From positions 52,557,149-52,621,148 of the forward strand of contig NC_066396.1 in assembly GCF_013377495.2 (NCBI RefSeq): a DNA stretch of 64,000 nt, written 5' to 3'. This DNA comes from Cygnus atratus (Eukaryota; Chordata; Aves; Anseriformes; Anatidae). Shown here one piece after another: positions 1 to 12,392 of this stretch; the stretch's first letter is position 1, and each line of letters begins with the position of its first letter. The position numbers and the translations under genes are program-made. Below the pieces are notes generated by a model that was given only the letters and a program-made list of their open reading frames with translations, had not been told where the DNA came from and ran no database searches.

Positions 1-3000
1 GGTCTCACTGCTTTGTGGTAACTTCTTGGTCTGCTCTGAAGCAGCATTGAGGTAATCACTAAATCTTTTCTAGCAGCATGAAACTTGCTGCTCTGACTCT
101 TGGTGTGGTAATTGTCTCGTGTCTGAGGCTGTCCTACCACCAGGGCGCTCCTTCCTGTCCCTGGGTGCATGCACGGTCAGAAAACCATATTGCTTCTCGG
201 TGGTCAGAGTCAGAGCTGTGCCGACTTAAATCAAACCCTGGTTCATGGGAGGTGTTTCCACGTGCTGCTGATGTCCATAAGGACTCAAACAAATACTTGC
301 GTACACAGAAATGCTTTCCTGAAGCAGAGTTGTCACTCTTCTCTACAGGTACCACAGGATGCCCTCCCTTATTCTGCTTCATGTAACTGGTACTAGAATG
401 ATCATTTCCTGATAAATGAAGGCACTTAATCAGTCCTCTTCCCCTTGGAAGAAGGACTTTTGGGGATATTGTTATATCATTTAAAATAATATTTTGGAAT
501 TTAAGTTTACATTGCTTTATTTTTCACTTGAGGTGACTGTATATAAATATTTTCCTCTATTTTATCATTGCTGATAAAGTAAGCCTACGGTATACAGACA
601 AATAATTTGCCTTTGATGTATTGAAACTGTGAGATATAAAGTAGACTTCTCTCTTGTGTCCATGTTCCTGACTATTACTCTGTTCCTCTGTGTTTTTATA
701 AGTTGGAATAAATGTTGCTTACGGGCAACAGAGAGCCTGCAAGCTTCCCAATAATTTTTATGTAATTGAACTCAAGCAACCCTAGTGAAGGATCTCACAT
801 ATGTATAATGATATATGTATATGTACAAACTTTAGAAAGAAATAAACCAAATGTATTTCATCTTCTGCAGTTGAATGTTTTTTATTGGAGCCCTTACTGT
901 TATTTCTTATGCATAAGAACATGAAGGTGGCACTACCAGCTCACAGCAGCCTCTGGTGGGTCTGCAGCCCTGCTCAGGGAAGATATGAACCCACTAGCTG
1001 GCACAACGCTTTTCCCAGTGCACGTTGCTGACCTCTGGCAGTCAGTGGCTTCAAAGTTTCCTGAGCTGGAGAGAGCAGGCACTGTGTACCTTACAGAAAC
1101 ACAGCCTGGACCAGCATACCTCTGCCAGAGCAGAAACCAGTGTGGCCCGACACAAATGTACAGTAAACACTCCTTATTTATCACAGAAACCTTTGAGGAC
1201 GCTGCATGGTTTGGGCATGCACACTAGTCCAATGTGAGGACAGCTGGAGCATCTCTCTCCTTGCAGCTCTGCAAGAGGTGGCCTTACCTGTGGGCTGTTA
1301 CAGGACTGTGAAGTTACCACCGCTTAGCTGTGAAGAGACGCGAAGAAGAGAATTAACTGATTAAAAATGGTTTTGCCAGCAGATGGGTTGGTAGAGGGAG
1401 GCTGCAGCGATCAGCTATTCAGAAACGATCGGGAGTTGACCTCAGCATTTTTACAAGACAGTTCGTTTGGGAGCACTGTCAAGGTTGGGAATTGCTGCTG
1501 GCGTAGTGAATGGAAGGAAGCAAGGATCCATGACAGACAGAAAAGCGGGACACTAAAGAAAAGGGGAAGCACAGAATTAAGAGGTGGGAGTGGGTAAGAA
1601 ACAGTGGCTAAGTGAAGGGAAACAGACTGCACAATACACAGAAAGCAAACAACTTTGTGTTTGCTGTTCTTGCATTGGACGTGGCTCAGCGTGGAAATGT
1701 AGGAGGCTGTCTGCTGAATGGGTTACAGGGCAAATTAACAGGATGTCTCTAAGAGCAGGTAGGGCACAGGGAAGCTACACAACAGGGCTGGGAGCTTGTA
1801 TTTGGAAACGATAGTAGGGAAGATATTTTTTCTTACCAAGATCTCTGAATGTTTGACCATCTTGAGATGATTGTTTCTTTGTATTTTTCTTCCTCCTAGA
1901 AACTCAGCTTGTTACTTTTAGATGAACAGCAAGACCTCTGGCACTTGAGATTGCTTTCTTTTCCACGTTATGCTTTGGGAAGTCAAGCTGCTTCTTTGCT
2001 GTTCCTGTGGATTGGCCATCCTGGTTACTTCAAAGCACTGGAAGTTTTGTTTCCAGTACATGCTCCTGGATTAGTATTTCTTTTATGAAAGGACTAAACA
2101 AAGCGATGGTGAGGAGGAGTGGGAGTTGTACTTAGGAAGAAATATTAAATGCCTCCTCTAATGCCCAGATGAATGCTTTAACTATGTATGAATGTTAATG
2201 TCAGTGCTGCTCGACGCATCTTTTCCTATTTTGTCTTCCGAGCTGACAAAGTCAACTCCGAGCATCTTCCAGTGATCCCTTTCTGCCTGGAATCGTAAGT
2301 CACGTCACGTTGCTCACAATGCACTAAACTAGAACAAAATGACAGGACAGCCGCGAAGTGAAAGACAAATGCATTTATATTCTCCGCATTCTTCATTGTC
2401 CATTTTCAGTTTACATTTCCAAGTAAGGAATATAATTACCAAGGGAGCCCGAAAGGGCTAGCTTGAATATAAAGGTGAAATATCCACAGTGCACAGAAAC
2501 TACACATCTCTGGCTATTTACGAATAATCTAGCATGACAGAGTGACTTAGCCCAAAAGTAAAGCACACATTGGTCTGAAGTTGTCATGGATATCTCTAGA
2601 TTAGAAATTGGAAGAGTTCTTACCCAGCAGAACATTGATTTATTGCAGTGGCCTCCTAAATGGCAAGGCAAAGGCAAAAACACCTTGTGGCTTTTAACAC
2701 GGAGCCTGGTACATCATGAAGAGGAATGATATGATGATGGCCCAGGTTTTCATTTGTCAGGCCATCACAGTGTCCAGCTCTGTCTGTTTGGTGCTAAATA
2801 GATGTTTTTCAGAAAAAAATTATGCCACCCACTATTATAAACACTTTCCCTAAAAAATGGGCCATCCTAGAGAAAATGAACTACTGCACAGCAGCTTGCC
2901 ACCACTCCAGGATTATTTGGTCATATTTGTTCTAGGATATCTCTTCTAGTCACCATTACACAGCTGATTTTTGGGTGGATCAGGTACAGAGATGGTGTGT

Positions 3001-5173
3001 GTCTTTGTTTTGTTGGTCTTATGGTAAAAAGACAAAAACAAGGAGCTTAACTTGCTTGAGGTGGAGGAATCAAGGCCAAAGCACACTGATGTGTCATAGA
3101 GAAGATACAAAGCTAACAATGTGAACTGGAAAATTGTAGGGGAGTTTTGTTGCCCTGTGCCCAGACAGGTGTATCAGTAGTACTGTATAAAGCTGACAGT
3201 GCCCCAGCAACAACTTTGGAAATAGCAGACTTGGGTATAGAGGTAGCAGAACTGGGCCAGCCAGAAAGAATTAACAAGGGACATGTCTTAGAGATCATTT
3301 AGGGTAGAGAAAGGGAGGCGAAAGGGTGGCAAAAAAAGTTGTTCCAGAAATAGAAACAATAATGAATAAGGTAGAAAATCAGGTGAAGAGCAAAGGATGG
3401 GGGAATATTCTGAAGGGAGGAGTGCAGGTGCCTGCAGATAATAGGGGTACTGACTAACAAACCCAAACCAGAGGGAGTTTTGTGGGACAACCCATTGGAC
3501 TTCATCAGCTCTGTCTGAAAAACTTGGTGTGAGAGGGTAGGCTGCAGAGGGACAGATTTGCACGCTTGTAACAGGTCATGTGGAGAGGAAAAGGTGGAGG
3601 ATCAGTAACTAAATAATGGCTGTGTGATTCATGATATGTAAAAGAGCTGATTAACAGCTTTATAATTGTGTGATAATGTGGAAAGTGGTATAACTGCAGA
3701 TTAGTAAGAGGGTGTGTTTACTGGGTATTCAGTATATTGATTCTTTAATAGATAGACCATTTTCTTAGTAATGGCTTACTTAATCACTAGACACTGTAGT
3801 TTCCTAAATCAGTGGCATCTCGATCTTGCAGTCTGAATGGAGAGAGTTGGTTCCTGAAATAACAGTTTCATCGAAGAAAGGCTTCGGGACAGTTCCTACC
3901 TCATTTAAACTTGGTTCAGTCACAACAAGTTTAATGACGTAGACAACTGCAAGGATGTTTGTAAGAATATTTGAAAATAATGAATTATGCAGGAGCTCTG
4001 CCAGTGACCACAAGCTAAGAAGGGTGAGTCTGGAGAATGCAAAAATAACAGTAAAAAAAGGACATTTTAGGAAAGCAGGGTCTGTGAGTTAAAATTTCAG
4101 GGACAGACATCTATAGTGTGGAAGCATCGTGTTTTCTGCAAGAACAAACACTACTTGTCTGCACATGTAAAGGCACTGGTGGGCCATTATCTGTGCAGTA
4201 TTGAAATGTAGGTGAAATGTATTGTACAGATGGCTGGAAGACTGCAGAAGAATGCAGAATATAGCACCAGGGACTGAAATCTCTGGGGAAAAGAAGATGG
4301 CAAGGAGAGTTTGCCTGAGGGGAGAGCAACAAAGAGCTGTTTGAAAGCCGGAGGCAAGGAGAAAACTGAGCAAAACTGTAAAGAAAAAGCATGGGAGGCA
4401 ACTGAAATGCATACAGACTCAGCTATCACTTGGAAAAAAAAATCAATTAATAAGAAAGGATCTGCCACCTGTGAAGGTTGCCTGACACCTTCCTTTGTCT
4501 TTTGATGAAAAGTTCATGTTCCCCCATTGTTTACAGAGGAGATTTTAACACTGTCAGGGCTGCCATGAGGTCAGAAGAGGGTGCTGTGTGCTGACCTTCA
4601 GAGAAAACTGCTCAGTTAGCCAAGATAAATACTTCTGTCTATGCTTTGTAGCCTGGAAGACAGCAGCATCCTTGTGTCTGTGCACTGTCTGCTGGAGTGG
4701 GAATGGCTTTGCAAGGAAGAAAAGCAAAAAAAAAAAAAAACCAAAAACACCAATGCCAAGCTGAAGCCCCTTCCCCCTCCATCACATACAGAGATTGTTC
4801 AAACTAAAAATGTATGGGGTTTTTGCTTGTTTTTCTCCCTGAAGGAACTGCCTTTGTTCAGGAATAAATCATCTTCCTGATCTCCTCACCTTATGACTCT
4901 AAGCTCAGAAGTGCTCAGTAGAGATGCTCTGTCATCTTTTTGGGAAGGTGAATATTTTTCGTTGGCTTGAACAAGCTTCTTCCCTCTGCTCAGGTGTCTA
5001 GAGTAAATGAACAAAAAAACAAACAAACAAAACAACAACACCAAAAAACTTTTCAATTTTCAAGTGAATTCCAATCAGGGCTTGTTAGCAAGGATGCATG
5101 TCTCTGAAAACTTGTAGTAGATGCAGCCTGCAGTATAGGTACGTGATGTGCCCTGTCACTTGAGAAGTGCTTT
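1..5173. other. Intergenic DNA, no gene recognised
   Basis: I see no exon with family similarity in this stretch. The open frames are short, overlap on both strands and carry no recognisable domain. The first 900 bases become AT-rich and contain two AATAAA hexamers (707-712 and 841-846). These could mark the 3' end of an upstream gene on the + strand or be chance. An A-run lies at 4726-4740, and an A/C-rich tract at about 5011-5048 abuts the next CR1 copy. In mammals INTS10 lies upstream of LPL in the same direction, but I cannot identify any INTS10 exon here. Confidence 0.5.
707..712 (+). terminator. Possible poly(A) signal (AATAAA)
   Basis: An AATAAA hexamer sits in AT-rich DNA and is followed by TGTTGCTT, a weak U/GU-rich element. 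A second AATAAA lies at 841-846 with a T-rich stretch about 25 bases further on. Together they would suit the 3' UTR end of a + strand gene whose exons lie before this window. No coding sequence supports that, so this is a guess. Confidence 0.2.
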
Positions 5174-5438
5174 GCCAGGACAAGGGGGCATGGCTTTAAA
5201 CTAAAAGAGGGGAGATTTAGATTAGAGGTTAGGAGGAAATTCTTCACTCAGAGGGTGGTGAGGCACTGGCACAGGCTGCCCAGAGAAGCTGTGGATGCCC
5301 CATCCCTGGAGGTGTTCAAGGCCAGGCTGGATGGGGCTTTGGGCAACCTGCTCTGGTGGGAGGTGTCCCTGCCCGTGGCAGGGGGCTGGAACTGGGTGAT
5401 CTTTGAGGTCCCTTCCAACCCAAACCATTTCTATGGAT
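5174..5438 (+). mobile_element. CR1 retrotransposon 3' fragment
   Basis: This is the 3' end of a CR1 LINE in sense orientation. It begins near the ACAAGGGGG...TTTAAACTAAAAGAGGGGAG block and continues through the conserved GCACTGGCACAGGCTGCCCAGAG block. It ends with GGTCCCTTCCAACCCAAACC and TTCTATGG. The frame around 5255-5345 still reads like the ORF2 carboxyl end (HWHRLPREAV, then PSLEVFKARLD). It is 5'-truncated, as is usual for CR1, and carries no complete gene. CR1 is the dominant LINE family of birds, which helps place the organism. Confidence 0.93.
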
Positions 5439-8400
5439 AATGACTGGGGCATGACTGAGGATGGTTGTGGATAGCATTCCTGTCAAGCAGAAGTGCACGT
5501 ATGACACCCAGCTCTTGGTGCACGCTGCCCTCCATCCCATCCAGAACTGAACTGTGCTGGTACATGAAGTACTGAACCGGGATGGACGGAGCCAGGGTCA
5601 TTACCAGAATAATTACCAGAGTAACGTAGACACCAGTTACTGCACCCCTGGCTTCTCCCTGAGTGGTGCTTGCTATGGCAGGTGCTTGCAGTGGGCTGTG
5701 CCTGGGGTGGGAATGCTCTCTCTGTATGGACTAAAGCATCCTGCTGGGACGCTTCTGTGGGGGCCTTGCAGCTAGCCAGTGATAGCAAGCATGGTGTAAA
5801 ACCCAAATCTCTATTACCACCACCATACCCACGCTGCGTTTCTCAGGCAACTGAGGTGTGGGTGGCAGTTAGAGGTTGTAATTGTTTCTGGAGGAAAAAA
5901 AAAAAAAAAAGAAAAAAGAAAAGACACGAAAAAAGAAGTGCTCTTTCTGTTTAGCTGCAATTTCTGACTGCACTTTAGACAAATTGTCAGAATCCACATT
6001 CCCGTTGGCAGAGAGCCAGGCTCCCTGGCACGCTGATTAAACTGTGTGTGGGCAAAATGTAGGCAGATGATGGGGACCTGGTACAGTGAAACCTCAGAGA
6101 GCTTTGTTTTCCTTGCTGCTTTCTTCTTCTCTCTACATTCCTTCCAGGCTAGTTTTCTGACCGTCCCTCATTGGCTCTGCTTTGGGTCTTGAACCTCTGA
6201 CTTTGGGAGTTGAGGACTGTGGACCTAGAGCAGCAGCTGCTCGTGGCTAATAACCCCTGCCTGTTTGTCCACCTGCAGGCGAGCAGGTAAACCTCCAAGT
6301 GCAGTGAAGCTGCTGGAGAGACCCAAAATACCAGACTGCAGCAATATAAAGGACATTTTTTACAGGTGGATGGGGAACTCCCTTCTGCAAATGGCCCATC
6401 TGGACAGCAAGGCATGTGCTTGTGCTCCTGATCCAACTTCAGCTTGCTGGGGAGCTCCATCCACAAGGACTCCTCTGAGGAGCGCGGAGGCGGCTTGGCA
6501 TGGGCGTGTGGTTGTGCTTGGGTGAGCTACGCTGCCCTTCTCCATCCCAGCGCCCTGGGCTCCCTGCCACCACAGGCAGCTGCCCTGGAAGCATTAGGGC
6601 TGGGGAATTTCGGAAATCAGCTTTGTAGTCTCTCTTCTGTGTACATCTCATAGCCATGGCTTTTCCACACCCTTGCGTGTGAAGCCTTTGCACCGTTCCC
6701 AGGACATCTATCTATCTGTCAAGGTGGGATCCCCTGGTTTAGAGAGGCTTGCTCATTCACTAACCTTTTGTGTGTTCTCTCATCATTTCTCTTAGGGCTT
6801 GTCTGCACTCTGTCAGAAAGGTAAGATGAGATGAGGGAGCCTTTGTGACCGTAGCACATGTGGTATGGATACTCTTTTCAGGAACACAATGGCTGAGCTC
6901 CACTGTAACACTCACTGCATGGGAGCTGATGCCACCACAAAGGGCTTAACTGGATAGCTACATCTGAAGCGAGGTAACTCTGCTTCAAAATGCGTGGGAT
7001 GCACTGCATTAAACACCTGTGTGGGCATCCTGATCCAGAGGCAGGGTGGCCTCGATGCTGCCAAGCTTCTGGAGCGTGGCAATAGGAGTCCCATGAGGGC
7101 CTCCTTTAAACCTGAACATGTTCCCCTCAGCGATTTGATTCACATCTTCAGCTAATTCCTCTTGAACTTTCTAAGAGATCTGGCACAAACAAGTCCCTAG
7201 AGGTATTTTGCAGCCCTCCGGGCTGTTGCTGTGCTTGTGATTCATCAGATGTCTCTTGATGTTTAGCTCATTGCGCAGCCTGACTGACAGGGCCTCCTTG
7301 CCAAGCATCAGGAGCTGCAGAAGTCCTTCGGGGGCTCACATATGCTGACCCACCGTGAGGTCTGGGGCTCAGCCTCGCCTCATTTCAGAGCACAGTCCTC
7401 TCCCCCAGGCAAGAGCTCTTTGCTCTTACGAGCTCAGGCTCCAGCCCACCCCAGCCCTGATCTCTGTGCCCAGCAGCAAGGCAAGTTTCACCACCAGCTT
7501 CCCTGGGAGCAGATGAAGACCAGAGCTGAGTGCGTGTGCCTGTTCTTCCTGTACTATTTAAACTGCAAACCCTCCAGGGCAGGGGCCTCAACCACATACG
7601 TTCAATAGTAATAAATATTAATCCCCGTGATTTGCAAACTGCGAGGCTTTTGGAGGCTGGTATGACTTTAATGCAAAACACAGAAGGCCTGGCACAGTGT
7701 TTTGTGAGCCCTGGGGATGGTTTAACTCATTCGAATGCATGCTTGGATTTGAGTCACAGATGCAATCAATCAAAGGAGCAGTCCATTCCCTGTGACTCAC
7801 CGAGGCTGATTCCGTGAATTTGAGGGGTTTAAATATCCACTTGACTCGACTCAAGCTTTAAGGAGTTTGAAAAATTCTGGATAATGAAGCCACAGCTGCA
7901 GTAACTGACCCTAGCTCTGGCAAGGTCAAATAAAGATGACTCAGGTGCTAAAGGTAGAGGACATGTCCTTGGCTTTCCTCCACTAAGAACTGAGCTTTGT
8001 GGGCCATGAAGTGTAGATTTGCTGGGGTGCCAAACATGTAAAACTCACTCTGTAAATTTCCTCTGGTCTTTCATCAAAATGGCTTTCAAAAGCAAACAAA
8101 CAAAACCGAACAAAACCAAACACAAACAGCCAAACAAGCAAACAAAACACCAGCAAACCCTCTGCAGTGGGCTTTTCAGGTTTACCGTGCCACTCCTGGG
8201 AGTTCTGATTTTGCCAAAGAACTTTACAATGGTTAAGGAGAAAGGGAAAAATGTCCCTATTTATTCATTCAGATCCTTCCTGTTGCAGTACACTTTTTAT
8301 TCCACATTTCCTCAGCAGGTATGCTTTGAGTCCCAGTGGGTTTCTGCAGCCCTTGGGCTGTCCCACATCGAACGATGAAAGGCTACTATGCCCATTGCTG

Positions 8401-9517
8401 TTTCTGTTTTGGCTGTGATGGGTGTGAGGAAACACTGCATTTTTTTGGCTGCTTGTGTTACCTGTGGCATTTCCTTGCTGGAGTTTGTCATCCCTTGCTT
8501 ATATTTCCCCCTCAATGCTTTTATTGTTGTGCTAACTGACTGCACTGTATTTTTAATCTTCTCCTCATGCAATTGCCTCTAGGTGGAAAATGACACACAA
8601 AAACCCCAAGCAATTTGCTCACCTGGGAATTTGTGAGCTTATATGAAAGGTGAATTCCCATATCCCACTTCTGGGTCACTCTTCCTTTTCAGCTGCCTCG
8701 AGTACTTTGACAGCTTCACCTCCTTTACAAAGACCATCCCATCCTGGCCTTACCCTTCATTGCTGCTCTTGGCTTGTTTAATTCTGAATTCGCAGTAGAG
8801 AAAACCTCATAAAATCACTGCCATTACAATGCCTCCAGCATATCGGCACCTCTCTTATCTCAGGGCAAAGCGCCAGCTAAAGATCAAGCAGTAGCACCGT
8901 ACAGATTTATTCGTGGTCGCTTGTACTGCAGTCGTCACCCGAGTTCAGAGTACTCTTTATGTTAAGCAATGTGTAAGCCCCCCCATGGCTCCGCACTATG
9001 GCTTTGATCTGTTTGCTCTCAAAAGATTTATATCCAAGCTGAAATTCAGAGGTAAGTGGTTTACTGGACTTTGTGCTGTTAATGCTAATAGGGTCAGGAT
9101 GCACTGGCTGGCTGCAGAGCATAAAGATTAGCAGACAAAATAGTTAGAAAAGACAGATAACAGAGACAAAGAAACAGGCACACTGCGATCGTTTTGCCCA
9201 TGGTCAGACACTGTTATTGATAACTGTTCTTAAAGCTCTTGTTATGGACAATAAACATAAATAGCAGTAGTTTGGGTCGAGGGTAGAGGTTGGTGCTGCC
9301 CTGTCAGTGACTTTCACCTTCCAGGTGAGAGAAGTAAAACACAATTTCACACACAAACAGACACAAAAAAAAGAATCCAAATTCTGTTTTTTTCAGTGAG
9401 CTTGGAAGAAAGTTTTAATTACAAATTGAGATGCAGGACATCCCTCACTTAACAGAAACATTCATCTGCCCAGCGTGAAAGAACATCAAAGATTTTTCGT
9501 AAGCTTGTGGTAGTTCA
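5439..9517. other. Intergenic DNA, no gene recognised
   Basis: Nothing with protein-family similarity is visible. There is an A-run at about 5896-5912, and a CAAA-rich low-complexity tract (about 8090-8158) that creates a spurious Lys/Gln/Thr-rich frame. The open frames here are short and mirrored on the other strand. I see no tRNA-like, rRNA-like or LTR-like structure. Confidence 0.5.
8090..8158. repeat. A/C-rich (CAAA)n-like low-complexity tract
   Basis: The tract consists of degenerate CAAA and CAAAA units with interruptions. An open frame crosses it only because such units lack stop codons in one phase. There is no sign of function. Confidence 0.8.
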
Positions 9518-10038
9518 CACTTAGAGTGCTGGGGCCAGTGCTGGGCTTTCCACTACAGGAGAGACATGGAGCTACTGGAGAGAGTCCAGCAAAGGTCCTT
9601 GAAGTAGATGAAGGGACTTGAGCACCTCTCCTGTGAGGAAAGGCTGAGAGAGCTGGTACAGTGTATCTTGGAGAAGAGAAGGCTCAGAGGGTCTCATCGA
9701 TGTATACAAATGCACAAGCACGGGGAGTGCAAAGAGGATGGAGCCAGGCTCTTTTCAGTACTGTCAGGTGACAGGATGAGAGATGAGGGGCACAAGCTGA
9801 AACACAGGAGGCTCCCTCTGAACACCAGGCAGCATGTCTGTGCTGTGTGGGTGATGGAGCACTGGCACAGGCTGCCCAGAGAGGCTGTGGGGTCTCCCTC
9901 CTTGGAGATCTCCAGAAGCCACCTGGAAATGGTCCTGGGCAGCCTGTTCTGGGTGTCCCTGCTTGGGCAGGGCTTGGACTAGGTGACCTCCAGAGATCCT
10001 CTCCAGTTTTTACTATTCTGTGATTCCGATTCTGTAGT
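9518..10038 (+). mobile_element. CR1 retrotransposon 3' fragment, longer copy
   Basis: This is a CR1 LINE in sense orientation, about 520 bp. It includes the ORF2 carboxyl region: the blocks for LSCEERLREL near 9630, then HWHRLPREAV near 9860-9890 and PSLEISRSHLE after it. The 3' UTR follows, with GGTGACCTCCAGAGATCCTC and a terminal TTCTGTGATTCCGATTCTG repeat. A 124-codon frame (9608-9982) is the decayed ORF2 end, not a host gene. Substitutions from the CR1 pattern are scattered along the copy, which suggests an old insertion. Confidence 0.93.
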
Positions 10039-12307
10039 TTTCCTGCTTAAGCACAGCATAAATTATACAGCATTGGCCAAGTCTCCTTATTAATTTCACT
10101 CTCTAAGCAATCATAAAACATTTAGTTTTAGTATGAAATATTCAAGTTCTTCTCTGATTGTTTTTGAATCCTTTATGTATAATTCAAATAATTCACTACT
10201 GCAGAAATTATTAACTATAGATATGTCAGATTATGAGAAAGCTAAGGAGGAGGGAGAAGGATACTGAAAACTGAAGGAGTTACCAAAACTGTAACAAAAT
10301 ATTTTGAGTGAAGATTTTTCCTTGGATAATGAAAACAAGAACTAGTCCCTGATTTTAAGGCCAGAAAGGACCTTGTTGATAATTTGCTAGAGACAGTCTG
10401 CAAAGCCCTGGGTGGGGTTGTTATTACTGGCACGAGGCTGTCCTTGCACCAGGTGAGCTGCCTGACCTCCCTGTGTTTTAATGCAGTGCGTCCCAGCCTT
10501 CATACAAGGGTGATCCCAAAAATGTCACCCCATGGTTCCCACACCTTCGAGGTAGGAAAGCCCCAATGGAAAGATCTGAAGGGTTCCACTTTGTGCCTCA
10601 ATAAACTGCTTTTTGCTTGGAAAAAATGTGCCATTGTACCGTTGTCACAAAGAGCACCAGAGCTCACATAGGATGAAGAGGACGATGGGGCGGGGCTGCA
10701 AAGGAAGAGCCTTCGAGCTCGAAGCTCCCCTTGCTCCTCCTTGCAACTACACTAAATCTGAAACCCACCAGCTGCTCCAAGTCAAGCACCCTCTCTGACT
10801 CCTCCCCAGATGCCCCTGGCCCTGGCTCTGTGCACCCTTGCCCCCAAGAAGCCCCAGGCCCTGTGTGCTCCTCCTATCCCATGGCACCCCAGTCCTGTAA
10901 CTGCTCTGAGAGCACAAAGTGCAGCTCCTCCTTGCTGGCACACTCCTCGCCATTTGCCTCCTGGCTTTCCTGGCTGCTGGGACTCTCTGATGGTGTATCT
11001 CTGCAGTGCTCCCTTGACAAGAGGTTGCCTGCTCCCATCTGAGCCCAGATTACTGGGGTGCATCCTCCTTGTTTCTCCAGATACCAGTCCCCAGGTTATG
11101 ACCCAGAGGCAGGGGGCAGCTAAGGTCCCATCTGGGCGACTGCACCACCTGTCTGGCACAGCAGCCACGAGGGAGCAGTGGCAAAACACACCATAGCAGA
11201 GCTCCTGCACCCACCCCTTCAGGCTCCTCACGTGGTTGACTGAGTTTTCCTGCAGTGTGGTGATGGCATTGGCAAAATATGAGAGGGCACAGAACCTGCT
11301 AGATGAAGCTTGGTGTTCCTCTTTGGCCAAAAAAGTCGTGGCTAGGATTATTCACCCTTTCCCAGGCTATTAGTGGCTTGTAGGCATATAGGGCTTCAAG
11401 AAATGCATCATCCATTTTCAAGCCAGATAATGAAATCAGGAACTAGCTACGCTTCTGAATAGAAATGTGAATTTTTGGCGAGCTAAACATGTATTTATTA
11501 TTACTGAGAAACCAAGTACTTCTGAAAACCTGCCTCTTTGTTACTGCTTGTAGTTCTGAGTCTGATGCAGTTGCAGGTGGGGACAGTTCAGTGGTGGGAG
11601 CTTTCACATGGATTAGTAGCACAATAGGCGCAGGAGCAGAGGGAACAGTTTGTGCATTGCATCACAGCAACTAAGAAAGGCATCTGTGAAATATCACCCT
11701 CCCGTCAGCCACGCAGGAATACATCTCGATTCTTTCTTTCCCAGCCAGCTCCTGCTTCAGGGGGCTATGAGGAATGAAGCTCTGTGCCGGGACTGCAATC
11801 ACTGATTGCAGAGGAAAGGGCAGTCCTTGGTGGAGTGGTTATCATTCAAGCCTTGTGCCTGCTCCAGAAGAGCCAGGACTTAGCATGCATTCTGAGCAAA
11901 GGGAGAGGAAGGATGGAGCAGGGCAAACCACTGTGCATTTTAAACAGCTTTGATTCTGAGCTGGAGTTTTATGTTAAATACCGTGATTCATCTCTATTTA
12001 TTTTGTTAAGCAGTGAGCAAGCAGAAAGTCTAGCAGCTGAAATGATGTGCCTGAAAGACTCCTGGCAGGCAATGCATCAAACAAGTATTGATTAGTACTG
12101 CCACAGGAGCCATTTTGCACAGTAAGACCTTTATTCTTTACTCTGACAAATGCTCACTTAGATGTAAATTAGCTGAAGGTGTCCTTCTCTCATGTTGTAG
12201 GGCTGAATTGGGAATGAAGGTTTGATCTCCTAAGGGCAGAAGTGTGGAGAGCATAGTAAGAGCCGTGAGGAAAAAATAAGTCTAAGATTCCAGTGCTTTC
12301 AGGATGT

Positions 12308-12392
12308 GTTTTTTTTTGTTTTGGTTGGTTGGTTTGGTTTTGTTTTGGTTTGGTTTGGTTTGGTTTTTGTTTGTTTAAAAAAAAAAAAAAAA
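12308..12392. repeat. (TTTGG)n-like array followed by A-run
   Basis: Pentamer-like TTTGG/TTGG units with T-runs are followed directly by TTTGTTTGTTT and 16 A residues. The array makes long Gly/Phe/Leu/Val frames on one strand and Lys/Gln/Pro/Asn frames on the other, both spurious. It is a simple repeat, not telomeric TTAGGG. Confidence 0.85.

Noticed and set aside
9608..9982. 124-codon frame as a possible host gene
   Set aside because: It matches the carboxyl end of CR1 ORF2 and lies entirely inside the CR1 copy.
10782..11330. Open frame of 182 codons on the minus strand
   Set aside because: It is the longest frame in the upstream region, but it lies in a GC-rich patch, overlaps other frames on the + strand, and has no domain, no splice logic and gene-unlike composition.
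12308..12392. Interstitial telomere repeat
   Set aside because: The units are TTTGG and TTGG, not TTAGGG.
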